Source: JANQGH01 sp039177555 (GTDB lineage: Bacteria > Pseudomonadota > Alphaproteobacteria > DSM-16000 > Inquilinaceae). Taken from it: a stretch of 64,000 bases of DNA. The DNA lies in the NCBI GenBank assembly GCA_039177555.1, contig JBCDFV010000007.1, positions 62,001 through 126,000 on the forward strand, read 5' to 3'. A program made the position numbers and the translations under genes. Under the pieces are notes generated by a model that had not been told where the DNA came from, searched no databases, and was given only the letters and a program-made list of their open reading frames with translations. Below are positions 8,628-16,828 of the stretch, in pieces; the first letter of the stretch is position 1; each line of letters begins with the position of its first letter.

Positions 8628-10123
8628 TGGAAGGCGGGCTCCGAAAAGCTGCGCAGCTTTCGACTGTGCAGTTGTTCCGGCGGCAAGGCGCTGAGCTTTT
8701 CCAGCGCCGAGATGCCGATCTGAAGATGCTGGCCCACCTGGGTCTTATAAAACTCGTTGGCCATGCCGGGCAGCTTGATCTCGCCGTGCAGGGGTTTGTC
8801 GGACACGCACAACAGCGTGCCGTAGGGGACGCGAAAGCGGAAGCCGTTAGCGGCGACCGTCGCGCTTTCCATGTCGAGCGCGATGGCGCGGGATTGCGAG
8901 AAACGCTGCGTCAGTTCCCTTTGATCGCGCAGTTCCCAGTTGCGATTGTCGATCGTCGCCACCGTGCCAGTGCGCATGACCCGTTTCAGCTGCCAGCCGG
9001 ACAGGTTTGTCACCTCGCTGACCGCCTGTTCGAGCGCGATTTGCACCTCCGCCAGCGGCGGCACTGGCACCCAGGTGGGCAGGTCGGCGTTCAGCACATT
9101 GTCTTCGCGCACATAGCCGTGGGCGAGCACATAGTCGCCCAGCTTCTGACTGTTCCGCAGCCCCGCGCAGTGTCCCAGCATGATCCAGGCATGGGGCCGC
9201 AGCACGGCGATATGGTCGCTGATGGTCTTCGCGTTGGACGGCCCGACCCCGATATTCACCATCGAGATGCCGCCATGCTTGGGCCGCTTTAAGTGATAGG
9301 CCGGCATTTGCGGCAGCCTTTGGGCCACGGCGCCTTCCGGGTCCTTGCCCAGGCGCTTGTTCCAGGTGATCGCGTTTCCGGGCTCGACGATACAGTCGTA
9401 GGTCTCGTCACCCGCCGCCATCAGCGCATGGCCGTAACGCACGAACTCGTCGATGTAGAACTGATAATTGGTGAACAGGACGAAGTTCTGAAAATGGTCG
9501 CAGCCGGTTGCGGTGTAGTGCTTCAGGCGGTGCAGGCTGTAGTCGATGCGCGGCGCGGTGAACAGTGCCAAGGGCGCCGGCTTGCCGCTGTGGACTTCGT
9601 AGGTCGAGTTGACGATCTCGTCATCGACGGCCGTCAGGTCGGGCACGTCGAACCGGTCACGCAACAGGGCCAGATGTTCCGGCGCCAGATCGCCCTCGAC
9701 ATGCAGGCCGTCGGGGAACGCGAAGTGAACGGGGATCGGCGACTCGCTGGTGCCGACCTCAAGCGGAACGCCGTGGTTGCGAACGAGCTGGTGCAGCTGG
9801 TCGCGCAGATAGGACTTGAACAGATCGGGACGGGTCAGCGTGGTCCGGTAGGTCCCGGGCTCGTCGACGAAGCCATAGGCCAGCCTGGTGTCGGCGCCCG
9901 TGAACGTGTCGGTCGACATGCCGACATAGGGGTAACAGGCGCGCACGGGCCGGTCCAAGGCCTCGCCCCTTGCCATGGCCTGAAAGCGCTGCCGCAGGAA
10001 CGCGGTGGCCTCCTCGTAGAGTTCGGCGATGCGTTCGTAGGCGCGATCGGGGTCATCGAAGTGCTGCGGCGGATGGACCGGACCCCGCTCAACCTCAAGC
10101 CGTTCGGTCACGCGCGGGTCCAT
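8624..10123 (-). CDS. amn: AMP nucleosidase
   Basis: This 499-residue enzyme hydrolyses AMP to adenine and ribose 5-phosphate, which adjusts adenylate pools. The N-terminal half is the AMN-specific domain. The C-terminal half is a nucleoside-phosphorylase-type Rossmann domain with MVNIGVGPSNAKT, an ALDMESATVAANG stretch typical of the purine-binding site, and LCVSDKPLHGEIK. Length agrees with the family. The ATG shares its A with the TGA of ftsY (TGATG at 10121-10125), and its stop overlaps the start of yciB, so translation is coupled on both sides. Placement between ftsY and yciB is unusual compared with E. coli, where amn stands alone. Confidence 0.95.
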   Translation of the reverse strand: MDPRVTERLEVERGPVHPPQHFDDPDRAYERIAELYEEATAFLRQRFQAMARGEALDRPVRACYPYVGMSTDTFTGADTRLAYGFVDEPGTYRTTLTRPDLFKSYLRDQLHQLVRNHGVPLEVGTSESPIPVHFAFPDGLHVEGDLAPEHLALLRDRFDVPDLTAVDDEIVNSTYEVHSGKPAPLALFTAPRIDYSLHRLKHYTATGCDHFQNFVLFTNYQFYIDEFVRYGHALMAAGDETYDCIVEPGNAITWNKRLGKDPEGAVAQRLPQMPAYHLKRPKHGGISMVNIGVGPSNAKTISDHIAVLRPHAWIMLGHCAGLRNSQKLGDYVLAHGYVREDNVLNADLPTWVPVPPLAEVQIALEQAVSEVTNLSGWQLKRVMRTGTVATIDNRNWELRDQRELTQRFSQSRAIALDMESATVAANGFRFRVPYGTLLCVSDKPLHGEIKLPGMANEFYKTQVGQHLQIGISALEKLSALPPEQLHSRKLRSFSEPAFQ

Positions 10124-11097
10124 CAGGCTTCCAGCCCCATCAGCGAGCGGGCGAACTGCTTGGGATCGAAGGGCCGCAGATCATCGATGCCCTCACCGAC
10201 GCCGACAGCATGGACCGGCAGGCCGAAACCTTCCGCCAGGGCGACCAGCACGCCGCCGCGCGCCGATCCGTCCAGCTTGGTGACGACCAGACCGGTGACC
10301 TGGACCATGTTGCGGAACACTTCGACCTGGTTCTTGGCGTTCTGGCCGGTGGTTGCGTCCAGTACCAGCAGCACGGCGTGCGGGGCCGCTTCGTCCTGCT
10401 TCTTCAGAACGCGGACGATCTTCTGCAACTCGGCCATCAGGTTGTCTTTGTTCTGCAGCCGGCCGGCCGTGTCGATCAGCAGGATGTCACTACCTTCCCG
10501 CTTTGCCCTCGCCAGCGCGTCGAAGGCAAGGCCGGCGGCATCGGCGCCCGGTTCGCCCGCGACGATCGGCACCCCGGCCCGTTCGGCCCAGACCTTGAGT
10601 TGTCCGATGGCCGCGGCCCGGAAGGTATCGCCGGCCGCGACCATGACGGACAGGCCGTCGCCGCGCCATTGATCGGCCAGCTTGCCGATGGTGGTCGTCT
10701 TGCCGGCGCCGTTGACCCCGACCACCAGCACGGTGAAGGGCTGTGCCGAACGGTCCGGCGTCAGGGCAACCGCCGCGGGCTCCAAGATCTTGGCGACGGC
10801 TTCGGCCAGGTGGCTGCGCACCTCTTCGGCCGTGACCTCCTTGTCGAAGCGGCCCTGCGCCAGGTCGGCGGTCAGCTTGGCCGCCGTGGCGGGGCCAAGA
10901 TCGGCGCTGATCAGCAACTCCTCCAGCTCCTCCAGCGCCTCGTCGTCCAGCTTGCGCTTGGTGAAGATGCCGGTGATGCCGTCGGTCAGCCGCTCCGACG
11001 AGCGCGACAGGCCGTCGCGCAAACGCGCGAACCAGCCCTTGCGCTTGGGCGCGCCGGCCTCGGCGGCCGGGTCGGAAACTGTATCGGGTGTTGACAT
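10123..11097 (-). CDS. ftsY: signal recognition particle receptor FtsY
   Basis: This 324-residue SRP receptor GTPase docks ribosome-SRP complexes at the membrane for co-translational insertion. The short basic A region (residues 17-50) leads into the N domain. The G domain has the P-loop GVNGAGKTTT at 127-136, then DTAGR and TKLDG. The ATG at 11097 is preceded by a different-looking low-conservation stretch, so I reject an in-frame extension to 11295. The A domain is short, as usual in alphaproteobacteria. The gene heads the ftsY-amn-yciB unit. A small membrane protein gene lies just upstream on the same strand. Confidence 0.96.
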   Translation of the reverse strand: MSTPDTVSDPAAEAGAPKRKGWFARLRDGLSRSSERLTDGITGIFTKRKLDDEALEELEELLISADLGPATAAKLTADLAQGRFDKEVTAEEVRSHLAEAVAKILEPAAVALTPDRSAQPFTVLVVGVNGAGKTTTIGKLADQWRGDGLSVMVAAGDTFRAAAIGQLKVWAERAGVPIVAGEPGADAAGLAFDALARAKREGSDILLIDTAGRLQNKDNLMAELQKIVRVLKKQDEAAPHAVLLVLDATTGQNAKNQVEVFRNMVQVTGLVVTKLDGSARGGVLVALAEGFGLPVHAVGVGEGIDDLRPFDPKQFARSLMGLEA

Positions 11098-11162
11098 GGC
11101 CGCCTCTATACACGAAGCGCGGGGTCTGGCGATAGAGGTGCGGTAGGGCCGCTTTGCGGCGA

Positions 11163-11318
11163 TCAGACGCGTCGGCTGATCGCCCAGATCATCGCCGCAC
11201 CGGCGGCGGCAAAGGCCACGCCCTGTCCGGCAACCGGGCCCAGCAGAAAGCTGGCCGGCAGCAACGGTGCCAATGTCAAAACAATGCCCTTCCACGGGGC
11301 GTACTGCATCATACTCAT
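11163..11318 (-). CDS. small hydrophobic membrane protein (hypothetical, 51 aa)
   Basis: A 51-codon frame begins with ATG at 11316-11318, preceded by a GGAG site 11 bases upstream, and ends with TGA at 11163-11165. The product has a short start (MSMMQYAPWK), one or two hydrophobic segments rich in Ala, Leu and Gly, and a basic end (ISRRV), so it is probably an inner-membrane microprotein. It lies 65 bases upstream of ftsY on the same strand. I do not recognise the family. Coding use looks normal for the region (third positions GC-rich), which favours a real gene over chance. Confidence 0.55.
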   Translation of the reverse strand: MSMMQYAPWKGIVLTLAPLLPASFLLGPVAGQGVAFAAAGAAMIWAISRRV

Positions 11319-11338
11319 CTCAATAAACTCCAGACGTT

Positions 11339-11618
11339 AGAGCCTGTTTGAGAATTGCTTACGGTCTGCATCGCTGCCAGAGCCGCGAGTGTTAGGAGCG
11401 GTGGCGCCGGCGATGCTGGAGGCATCGTCAAGCCGGCGCGACGCGGCAATCGTGGCTCTGGCAGCGACCCGAAGGGCCGTCTTATCAAGGCCTTGGGGCC
11501 CAATAGTCTTGTGGGTCGACCGCCGCTTGCGATGCGCTCGGCATCGCGGCGCGACGCTCTCCTAGCCCAAGACCTTGATAAGACGGTGCAGGCCATAAGC
11601 AATTCTCAAACAGGCTCT
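11339..11618. repeat. cloverleaf-shaped palindromic element A (MITE-like, about 280 bp)
   Basis: Perfect 23-base inverted ends lie at 11339-11361 and 11596-11618 (core GAGCCTGTTTGAGAATTGC). Inside are two independent stems: a 13-base perfect stem (11372-11384 with 11454-11466) and a 14-base perfect stem (11477-11490 with 11573-11586). Each encloses a smaller hairpin built from GATGC/GCATC (11411-11427 and 11529-11547). The whole can fold as a terminal stem with two side arms. No transposase or credible reading frame lies within. Flanks are TTA on the left and TCA on the right, not an exact target duplication. It fills most of the gap between the small membrane protein gene and fabI. Confidence 0.75.
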
Positions 11619-11741
11619 CAGGACACCCGGATTGGTGCCCTCTTCGATTGTGGGTCCCGAATGGCTGAAATCTGGGGATGGTCTCGTCAGCCGGTCCCTG
11701 CAATTTCGGCAGGTCAGACCGGCATTTGATGCTTGGGCGGG

Positions 11742-12527
11742 TTAGCGGGGCCGGGGAATGCCGATGGTGTGGAAACCGCTGTCGACATGGTGCACCTCGC
11801 CGGTGACCGCGCCGGACAGGGGGCTCAACAGATAGACCGCCGCACCGCCCACTTCTTCGGCCGTGGTGTTGTGGCCCAGCGGCGAGGCGGCCTCGCTGTG
11901 GCGATAGACGTAGCGCGCGTCGGCGACGGCGCTGCCGGCAAGGGTGCGCATGGGCCCGGCCGACAGGGCGTTCACGCGGATGCCATCGGGGCCGAGGTCG
12001 GAGGCCAGATAGCGCACGCTGGCCTCCAGCGCGGCCTTGGCGACGCCCATGACGTTGTAGTTTGGCACGACGCGTTCGGCACCCAGATAGGTCAGCGTCA
12101 GCAGGCTGCCCCCCTCTGTCATCATGGCCGTCGCGCGCTGGGCAAGCGCGGTGAACGAATAACAGGACACCCGCATGGTGAGCTGGAAGTTGTCGAGCGA
12201 GGTGTCGAGATACCGGCCCTTCAACTCGTCCTTGTCGGAAAACGCCACGCAATGGACCAGAAAGTCGAGCTTGTCCCAATGCTCGCGCAGGCGGTCGAAG
12301 ACCGCATCCATGCTTGCCGGGTCCTCGACATCGCAGGGCAGCACGATGGACGAGCCGACGCTTTCGGCCAAGGGTTCCACGCGCTTGCGCAGCGCGTCGA
12401 GCTGATAGGTGAAGGCCAGTTCCGCGCCGTGTTCGCGTGCGGCGGACGCAATGTGCCAGGCGATCGAATGGCCGTTGGCGACACCCAAAACCAGGCCGCG
12501 CTTGCCGGCCAGCAATCCCGAACTCAA
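11742..12527 (-). CDS. fabI: enoyl-[acyl-carrier-protein] reductase (NADH)
   Basis: With the TTG start at 12525-12527 the protein is 261 residues, one short of E. coli FabI. It carries the FabI-specific Y-x6-K pair as Tyr157 and Lys164, the GVANGHSIAW cofactor loop at 15-24, and SAGPMRTLA near the substrate loop. It reduces trans-2-enoyl-ACP in the last step of each type II fatty-acid elongation cycle and is the usual target of triclosan-type inhibitors. A longer in-frame ATG at 12578 exists but would overlap fabB by 47 bases and add an unconserved Ser/Lys-rich leader. It is third in a fabA-fabB-fabI operon, with five bases between fabB stop and the TTG. Confidence 0.93.
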   Translation of the reverse strand: MSSGLLAGKRGLVLGVANGHSIAWHIASAAREHGAELAFTYQLDALRKRVEPLAESVGSSIVLPCDVEDPASMDAVFDRLREHWDKLDFLVHCVAFSDKDELKGRYLDTSLDNFQLTMRVSCYSFTALAQRATAMMTEGGSLLTLTYLGAERVVPNYNVMGVAKAALEASVRYLASDLGPDGIRVNALSAGPMRTLAGSAVADARYVYRHSEAASPLGHNTTAEEVGGAAVYLLSPLSGAVTGEVHHVDSGFHTIGIPRPR

Positions 12528-12537
12528 GAACCTACTC
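12525..12537 (-). promoter_or_regulatory. ribosome site and TTG start of fabI inside the fabB stop region
   Basis: On the minus strand the order is GCGGAG, TAG (fabB stop, sharing its bases with the site), GTTC, then TTG. The GGAG core overlaps the fabB stop codon and lies 7 bases before TTG, so fabI initiation depends on ribosomes finishing fabB. This arrangement decides the start in favour of TTG 12527. Confidence 0.65.
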
Positions 12538-13749
12538 CGCGAGTTTTTTGAAGACGAGGCAGGCGTTGGTGCCGCCAAAGCCGAAGCTGTTCGACATCAC
12601 ACAGTTCAAACCGGCATTGTCCCGCCGCTCGGTCACGATGTTCATGCCCTCCGCGTCCGCGTCCAACGTCTCGATGTTGGCCGACGCGGCGACGAAGTCG
12701 TTGTCCAGCATCAACAGCGAATAGATGACCTCTTGGACCCCGGTGGCGCCCTGCGAATGGCCGGCCAGGGATTTTGTCGAACTCAACATCGGCACCTTGT
12801 CGCCGAACGTTTCCTTGATCGCGACCAGTTCGCTGGTGTCGCCCACCGGCGTGGAGGTGCCGTGGGTGTTGATGTAGTCGATCGGATAGTCCAGCGGCGC
12901 CATGGCCTGGCGCATGCAGCGCACCGCGCCCTCGCCGGATGGCTGGACCATGTCGTAACCGTCGGAGGTGGCGCCGTAGCCGACCAGTTCGCCATAGATC
13001 TTTGCGCCGCGCGCTTTGGCGTGCTCAAGCTCCTCCAGCACCACGACCCCGCCGCCGCCGGAGATGACGAAGCCGTCGCGGTCGGCATCGTAGGCGCGCG
13101 AGGCCCGTTCCGGCGTGTCGTTGTACTTGGACGACAGGGCGCCCATGGCGTCGAACAGCACGGTCAGTGTCCAGTGCAGTTCCTCGCCGCCGCCGGCGAA
13201 CACGATGTCCTGCTTGCCCCACTGGATCATCTCCGCGCCGTTGCCGATGCAGTGGGCGCTGGTGGAGCACGCCGAACTGATCGAATAGTTCACGCCAAGG
13301 ATCTTGAACGGGGTGGCCAGGGTCGCCGATGTCGTCGACGACATGCAGCGCGGCACCATGTAGGGGCCGACCTTCTTCGGGCTCTTCTCCCGCGCGATAT
13401 CGGCGGCGGCCACCAGGTTGGAGGTCGACGGCCCGCCCGAGCCCATGATCAGGCCGGTGCGTTCGTGCGAGATCTCGTTCGCCTCCAGGCCCGCATCGGC
13501 GATGGCCTGTTCCATGGCGATGTAATTGTAGGCCGCGCCATCGCCCATGAAGCGGCGCAGCTTGCGGTCGATATGGTCCTCGACATTCAGCTTGATCGAG
13601 CCGTGGATGTGGCTGCGGAAGCCCATCTCTTTATAGGTTTCACAAGCAACGATGCCGGACCGGCCCTCGCGCAGGCTGGCCACGGCCTCATCGGCGTTGT
13701 TGCCGATGCTGCTGACGATACCCAGGCCGGTGACGACGACGCGTCTCAT
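12532..13749 (-). CDS. fabB: beta-ketoacyl-ACP synthase I
   Basis: The 405-residue condensing enzyme extends acyl-ACPs with malonyl-ACP and, with FabA, sustains unsaturated fatty-acid synthesis. The nucleophile is Cys161 in SSACSTSAHC. The two histidines lie in NTHGTSTP and in the AGHSQGATG loop. N-terminal VVVTGLGIVSSIG is the standard opening. Length fits FabB (406 in E. coli) rather than the slightly longer FabF. It lies 57 bases downstream of fabA and directly upstream of fabI, giving a fabA-fabB-fabI unit facing away from irr, a layout seen in many alphaproteobacteria. Confidence 0.96.
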   Translation of the reverse strand: MRRVVVTGLGIVSSIGNNADEAVASLREGRSGIVACETYKEMGFRSHIHGSIKLNVEDHIDRKLRRFMGDGAAYNYIAMEQAIADAGLEANEISHERTGLIMGSGGPSTSNLVAAADIAREKSPKKVGPYMVPRCMSSTTSATLATPFKILGVNYSISSACSTSAHCIGNGAEMIQWGKQDIVFAGGGEELHWTLTVLFDAMGALSSKYNDTPERASRAYDADRDGFVISGGGGVVVLEELEHAKARGAKIYGELVGYGATSDGYDMVQPSGEGAVRCMRQAMAPLDYPIDYINTHGTSTPVGDTSELVAIKETFGDKVPMLSSTKSLAGHSQGATGVQEVIYSLLMLDNDFVAASANIETLDADAEGMNIVTERRDNAGLNCVMSNSFGFGGTNACLVFKKLAE

Positions 13750-13806
13750 CTTCTGGCCTCATCCACTCGCGGTTCTGACGCCGTCAGCCACGACGGCGCT
13801 TCGGTG

Positions 13807-14322
13807 TTACTTGTCGTCGGGCCGGGTAAACAGGCCGACGCGCAGATCCTTGGCCTCATACATAGGTTCTCCGTCGACGACCATCGAGCCGTCGGCGATC
13901 CCCAATACCAGGCGGCGGTTCACAACGCGCCTGATGTCCAGACGATAGGTCGCTAGCTTGGCGGTCGGCAAGACCTCACCGCTGAACTTGACCTCGCCGG
14001 TGGAAATGGCGCGGCCGCGGCCCGGCGCACCGGTCCAGCCCAGGTAGAAGCCCAAGAGCTGCCACAACGCGTCCAGCCCCAGGCAGCCCGGCATGATCGG
14101 GTCGGATTCAAAATGGCACTTGAAGAACCAGAGGTCCGGTTTGAGGTCGAATTCCGCCACCAACTCGCCCTTGCCATAGGCGCCACCTTCGGCCGAGATG
14201 TGGGTGATCCGGTCGACCATCAGCATCGGCGGCAGGGGCAGCCGTGCGTTGTTGGGGCCGAACAGCTCGCCATGCGCGCAGCGCAGCAGGTCTTCATAGG
14301 GGTAGCTGTTCTGGCCGGTCAC
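13807..14322 (-). CDS. fabA: 3-hydroxydecanoyl-ACP dehydratase/isomerase
   Basis: This 171-residue enzyme dehydrates 3-hydroxydecanoyl-ACP and isomerises the trans-2 product to cis-3, the branch point to unsaturated fatty acids. The active-site His70 (KCHFESDPIMPG) and Asp84 (LGLDALWQ) fall at exactly the E. coli numbering. That fixes the start at GTG 14320-14322 and rules out the in-frame extension to 14481. It heads the fabA-fabB-fabI operon and is divergent from irr, with a 197-base shared upstream region in which I found no clear Irr iron-control element. Confidence 0.96.
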   Translation of the reverse strand: MTGQNSYPYEDLLRCAHGELFGPNNARLPLPPMLMVDRITHISAEGGAYGKGELVAEFDLKPDLWFFKCHFESDPIMPGCLGLDALWQLLGFYLGWTGAPGRGRAISTGEVKFSGEVLPTAKLATYRLDIRRVVNRRLVLGIADGSMVVDGEPMYEAKDLRVGLFTRPDDK

Positions 14323-14519
14323 TGGATTTCCGTCACGTCGTCGTCTAGGGGCGTTCTTGAGAGGCCGGGCGTGGCCAAGGCGATCATTCGCGCGCGACTC
14401 TAGCGGTTTTGCACACTCAGACAAGGGCGAAACGGGGACGGCCGATCGACCCCCCGGTGGCGCGTCAGTTTGGCCGCGCATCGACCAAATCCCTTCAAAT
14501 CTCGATTCTTTTGGGCCAT

Positions 14520-14960
14520 ATGTTTCAAATGACGGAACGCCGCCCCTATCGGCAGATTGTCGAACGCCTGCAAAGCGCGGGTTTGCGACCGACCCAACAG
14601 CGCATGGCGCTGGCCAGGCTGCTGTTCGAAGGGCGTGACCGCCATGTGACCGCCGAGCAGCTTCACGGCGAGGTGCAGGCGGCGCGGCGGCCGGTCTCGC
14701 TGGCGACGGTCTACAACACGCTGAACCAGTTCACCCGCGCCGGCCTGCTGCGCGAGGTGGTGGTCGGCGCCGGGCGATCCTACTTCGACACCAACGTGGC
14801 CAACCACCACCATTTCTTCCACTCAGGCAGCGGCGAACTGACGGATATCGACGGGGCGTCGATTCGCATCGATGGGCTGCCGGAACCGCCCGACGGCGCC
14901 GCCATCGAGCGGGTCGATATCGTGATCAGGCTGGCCGATACCGCCGATCGGGAAGGCTGA
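14520..14960 (+). CDS. irr: iron response regulator Irr (Fur family)
   Basis: This 146-residue Fur-family regulator has the winged-helix DNA-recognition stretch SLATVYNTLNQF at 60-71. As in Irr, the histidine run HHH at 96-98 (second haem site) is kept, while the CXXC zinc motifs of true Fur are missing. No N-terminal GCPWHD-type haem motif is present, as in rhizobial Irr outside Bradyrhizobium. Irr senses haem and controls iron storage, uptake and haem synthesis in alphaproteobacteria. A second possible start is ATG 14529. The divergent fabA operon is a conserved neighbour. Directly after the stop, in the same frame, lies the tail of a rubrerythrin gene. Confidence 0.93.
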   Translation: MFQMTERRPYRQIVERLQSAGLRPTQQRMALARLLFEGRDRHVTAEQLHGEVQAARRPVSLATVYNTLNQFTRAGLLREVVVGAGRSYFDTNVANHHHFFHSGSGELTDIDGASIRIDGLPEPPDGAAIERVDIVIRLADTADREG

Positions 14961-14969
14961 AACGGTCGT

Positions 14970-15059
14970 CTCGAAGCGTCGGATTGGTTCGAAACCCTGG
15001 CCAAGGCCGAGAAGTTGCATGCCGGCCGTCTGCAAAAAGCCCTGGAGACCATCGCCTGA
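14970..15059 (+). pseudogene. rubrerythrin C-terminal remnant
   Basis: After the irr stop (14958-14960) the same frame reads on for three codons and then encodes 29 residues ending at TGA 15057-15059. These include SDWFETLAKAEKLHAG followed by RLQKALE. This is the last helix of bacterial rubrerythrins (family pattern ADWFETLAKAERSHAGRFQKAL), including the E-K-x-H iron-ligand region. There is no start codon with a ribosome site and no upstream rubrerythrin body, so it is a truncated relic, not a working gene. Rubrerythrin is an iron and peroxide-handling protein, which fits its place next to irr. Confidence 0.7.
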
Positions 15060-15183
15060 TCCCGCCTGGCTGCACGACTATCGAGTCTGTTGGATCAGCG
15101 CGGATGGGGGACTTTCGCCTTGCCCGGATGGATTGGATTCGGCGCCCGGCCCTGAAGACATTCCGGAAGGCTGCCCGGCCGGG

Positions 15184-15714
15184 TCAGTCAACCGCCTCGT
15201 CGGGATAGACGCCCCACAGGGCGCCGCGCGGCAGCCAGCCCCGTAGGCCCGAGGCCTCGAACAGGCAATAGGCACCCTCCTGCGCAGCCGGTTCGGGGCA
15301 TTCGATCAGGTCGCCCAAGACCTGCGGTTCGATGCGGGCGATCAGGCCGGCGTCCGGCTGCGGGTCGCGCAGCATCTCCTGCGGTTCTTGCGCCATCACG
15401 ATGGCCGTGCGCCGGCCGCTCAACTGGCTGTGGTGGACCCAGCCGCCTTCGCCCTGCCAGTCGCGGATCTGACGCCAATTGTCGAACTCGGAGATGATCT
15501 CGACGGGCAATCCCTGCTGAACGAACACCCATTCGATGGGATATTGCCGGCCGGGGCCGGTCCGTACATTGGCCTCGTCATTGCGCATCGAGGCAAACCG
15601 GGGGGTCGGCAGGGTCTGCGCGATCGCGTCCAGCGACAAAAGGCCCCACAGCAAGACGACCATCAGCGCCGTCGCGCGGTTGGCCCCCTTGGCGCTGGCA
15701 AGTGATTCGCCCAT
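15184..15714 (-). CDS. exported SH3-domain protein
   Basis: The 176-residue protein has an N-terminal hydrophobic segment (about residues 13-31, ending AIAQ) that looks like a signal peptide, followed by a bacterial SH3 domain (about 40-100) with the signature ANVRTGPGRQYPIEW and a closing GWVHHSQL. A second, weaker SH3-like unit follows (roughly 110-172, ending GLRGWLPRGALWGVYP). Such tandem SH3 proteins bind cell-wall peptides or act as periplasmic partners. I start it at ATG 15714, which opens the signal peptide; in-frame codons to 15813 would overlap the divergent promoter region. The function is otherwise unknown. Confidence 0.8.
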   Translation of the reverse strand: MGESLASAKGANRATALMVVLLWGLLSLDAIAQTLPTPRFASMRNDEANVRTGPGRQYPIEWVFVQQGLPVEIISEFDNWRQIRDWQGEGGWVHHSQLSGRRTAIVMAQEPQEMLRDPQPDAGLIARIEPQVLGDLIECPEPAAQEGAYCLFEASGLRGWLPRGALWGVYPDEAVD

Positions 15715-15815
15715 ACCCCCAAGTTCACGGCGGCGGGCGGCCCGGGTCAAGCGCTGGACAGCGACCGGCCACCCTGCTATGGCCGACCGAACCTTCAGCA
15801 AGGCCGACCGCATCC

Positions 15816-16805
15816 ATGCCAGACACCAAACGCCCGTTGGTCATCGTCACGCGAAAGCTGCCGGACGTCATAGAGACGCGCATGATGGAGCTGTTCCGTG
15901 CGCGGCTGAATCTCGACGACCAGGCCATGGACCGCGCGGCGCTGAAACAGGCGATGGCGGAGGCCGAGGTGCTTGTGCCGACCGTTACCGACCGCATCGA
16001 TGAGGACATTCTGTCCGCCGCCGGCCCGAACCTGAAGCTGATCGCCAGCTTCGGCACGGGCGTTGACCATATCGACCTGCGGGCCGCGCGAGAAAAGCGC
16101 CTGACGGTCACCAACACGCCTGGCGTGCTGACCGACGACACCGCCGACATGACCATGGCCCTGATCCTGGCCGTGTCGCGGCGCCTGGTGGAAGGCGAGC
16201 GGCTGATCCGCGACGGTGCGTGGCAGGGCTGGAGCCCGACCTTCATGCTGGGCCACCGCTTGAAGGGCAAGCGGCTGGGCATTGTCGGCATGGGCCGTAT
16301 CGGGCGGGCCCTGGCGCGCCGGGCGCGCGGCTTTGGCCTCTCGATCCACTATCACAACCGCAGGCGCGTGCGCGAAGAGGTCGAGCAGGAGCTGGAGGCG
16401 ACCTATTGGGACAGCCTGGACCAGATGCTGGCCCGCACGGACATCGTATCGGTGAACTGCCCGCGCACGCCGGCGACCTATCATCTGATGAACGCGCGGC
16501 GCCTGAAGCTGATGAAGCGTGATGGGATCATCGTGAACACATCGCGTGGCGAGGTGATCGACGAAAAGGCGATGGCCGACCTGCTGCGGCAGGGTGAAAT
16601 CGCCGGGGCGGGGCTGGACGTGTTCGAGAACGAGCCGGCGGTGAACCCGCGCCTGTTGAAGCTGCCGAACGTGGTGCTGATGCCTCATATGGGCTCGGCC
16701 ACGATCGAGGGCCGGATCGACATGGGCGAAAAGGTCATCATCAACATCCGCGCCTTCGCCGACGGCCACGTGCCGCCGGACCGTGTCATCGACACGGAGT
16801 TCTGA
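15816..16805 (+). CDS. D-isomer 2-hydroxyacid dehydrogenase (glyoxylate/hydroxypyruvate reductase type)
   Basis: This 329-residue NAD(P)-dependent enzyme has GMGRIG at 158-163 and the catalytic triad Arg244 (NTSRGE), Glu273 (ENEP) and His291 (MPHMGS). The length and the FGTGVDHIDL substrate-loop motif resemble bacterial glyoxylate/hydroxypyruvate reductases of the GrhA type. It probably reduces glyoxylate, hydroxypyruvate or a related 2-oxo acid; the exact substrate cannot be read. Start ATG 15816 is preferred over 15702, which would run back through the divergent SH3 gene's promoter. It is followed 23 bases later by an acetyltransferase-like gene on the same strand. Confidence 0.9.
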   Translation: MPDTKRPLVIVTRKLPDVIETRMMELFRARLNLDDQAMDRAALKQAMAEAEVLVPTVTDRIDEDILSAAGPNLKLIASFGTGVDHIDLRAAREKRLTVTNTPGVLTDDTADMTMALILAVSRRLVEGERLIRDGAWQGWSPTFMLGHRLKGKRLGIVGMGRIGRALARRARGFGLSIHYHNRRRVREEVEQELEATYWDSLDQMLARTDIVSVNCPRTPATYHLMNARRLKLMKRDGIIVNTSRGEVIDEKAMADLLRQGEIAGAGLDVFENEPAVNPRLLKLPNVVLMPHMGSATIEGRIDMGEKVIINIRAFADGHVPPDRVIDTEF

Positions 16806-16828
16806 GCCCGCCAGGGCGAGAGGCCGCC

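Noticed and set aside
12409..13956. Plus-strand frame of about 515 codons
   Set aside because: It is antisense to fabB and fabI, whose active-site residues and lengths are unambiguous.
14323..14519. Irr iron-control element between fabA and irr
   Set aside because: I looked for a TTTAGAA-N-TTCTAAA type sequence and saw none in this gap.
15060..15183. Possible further coding remnant between the rubrerythrin tail and the SH3 gene
   Set aside because: No frame gives a recognisable protein segment; stops occur in the frame of the tail.
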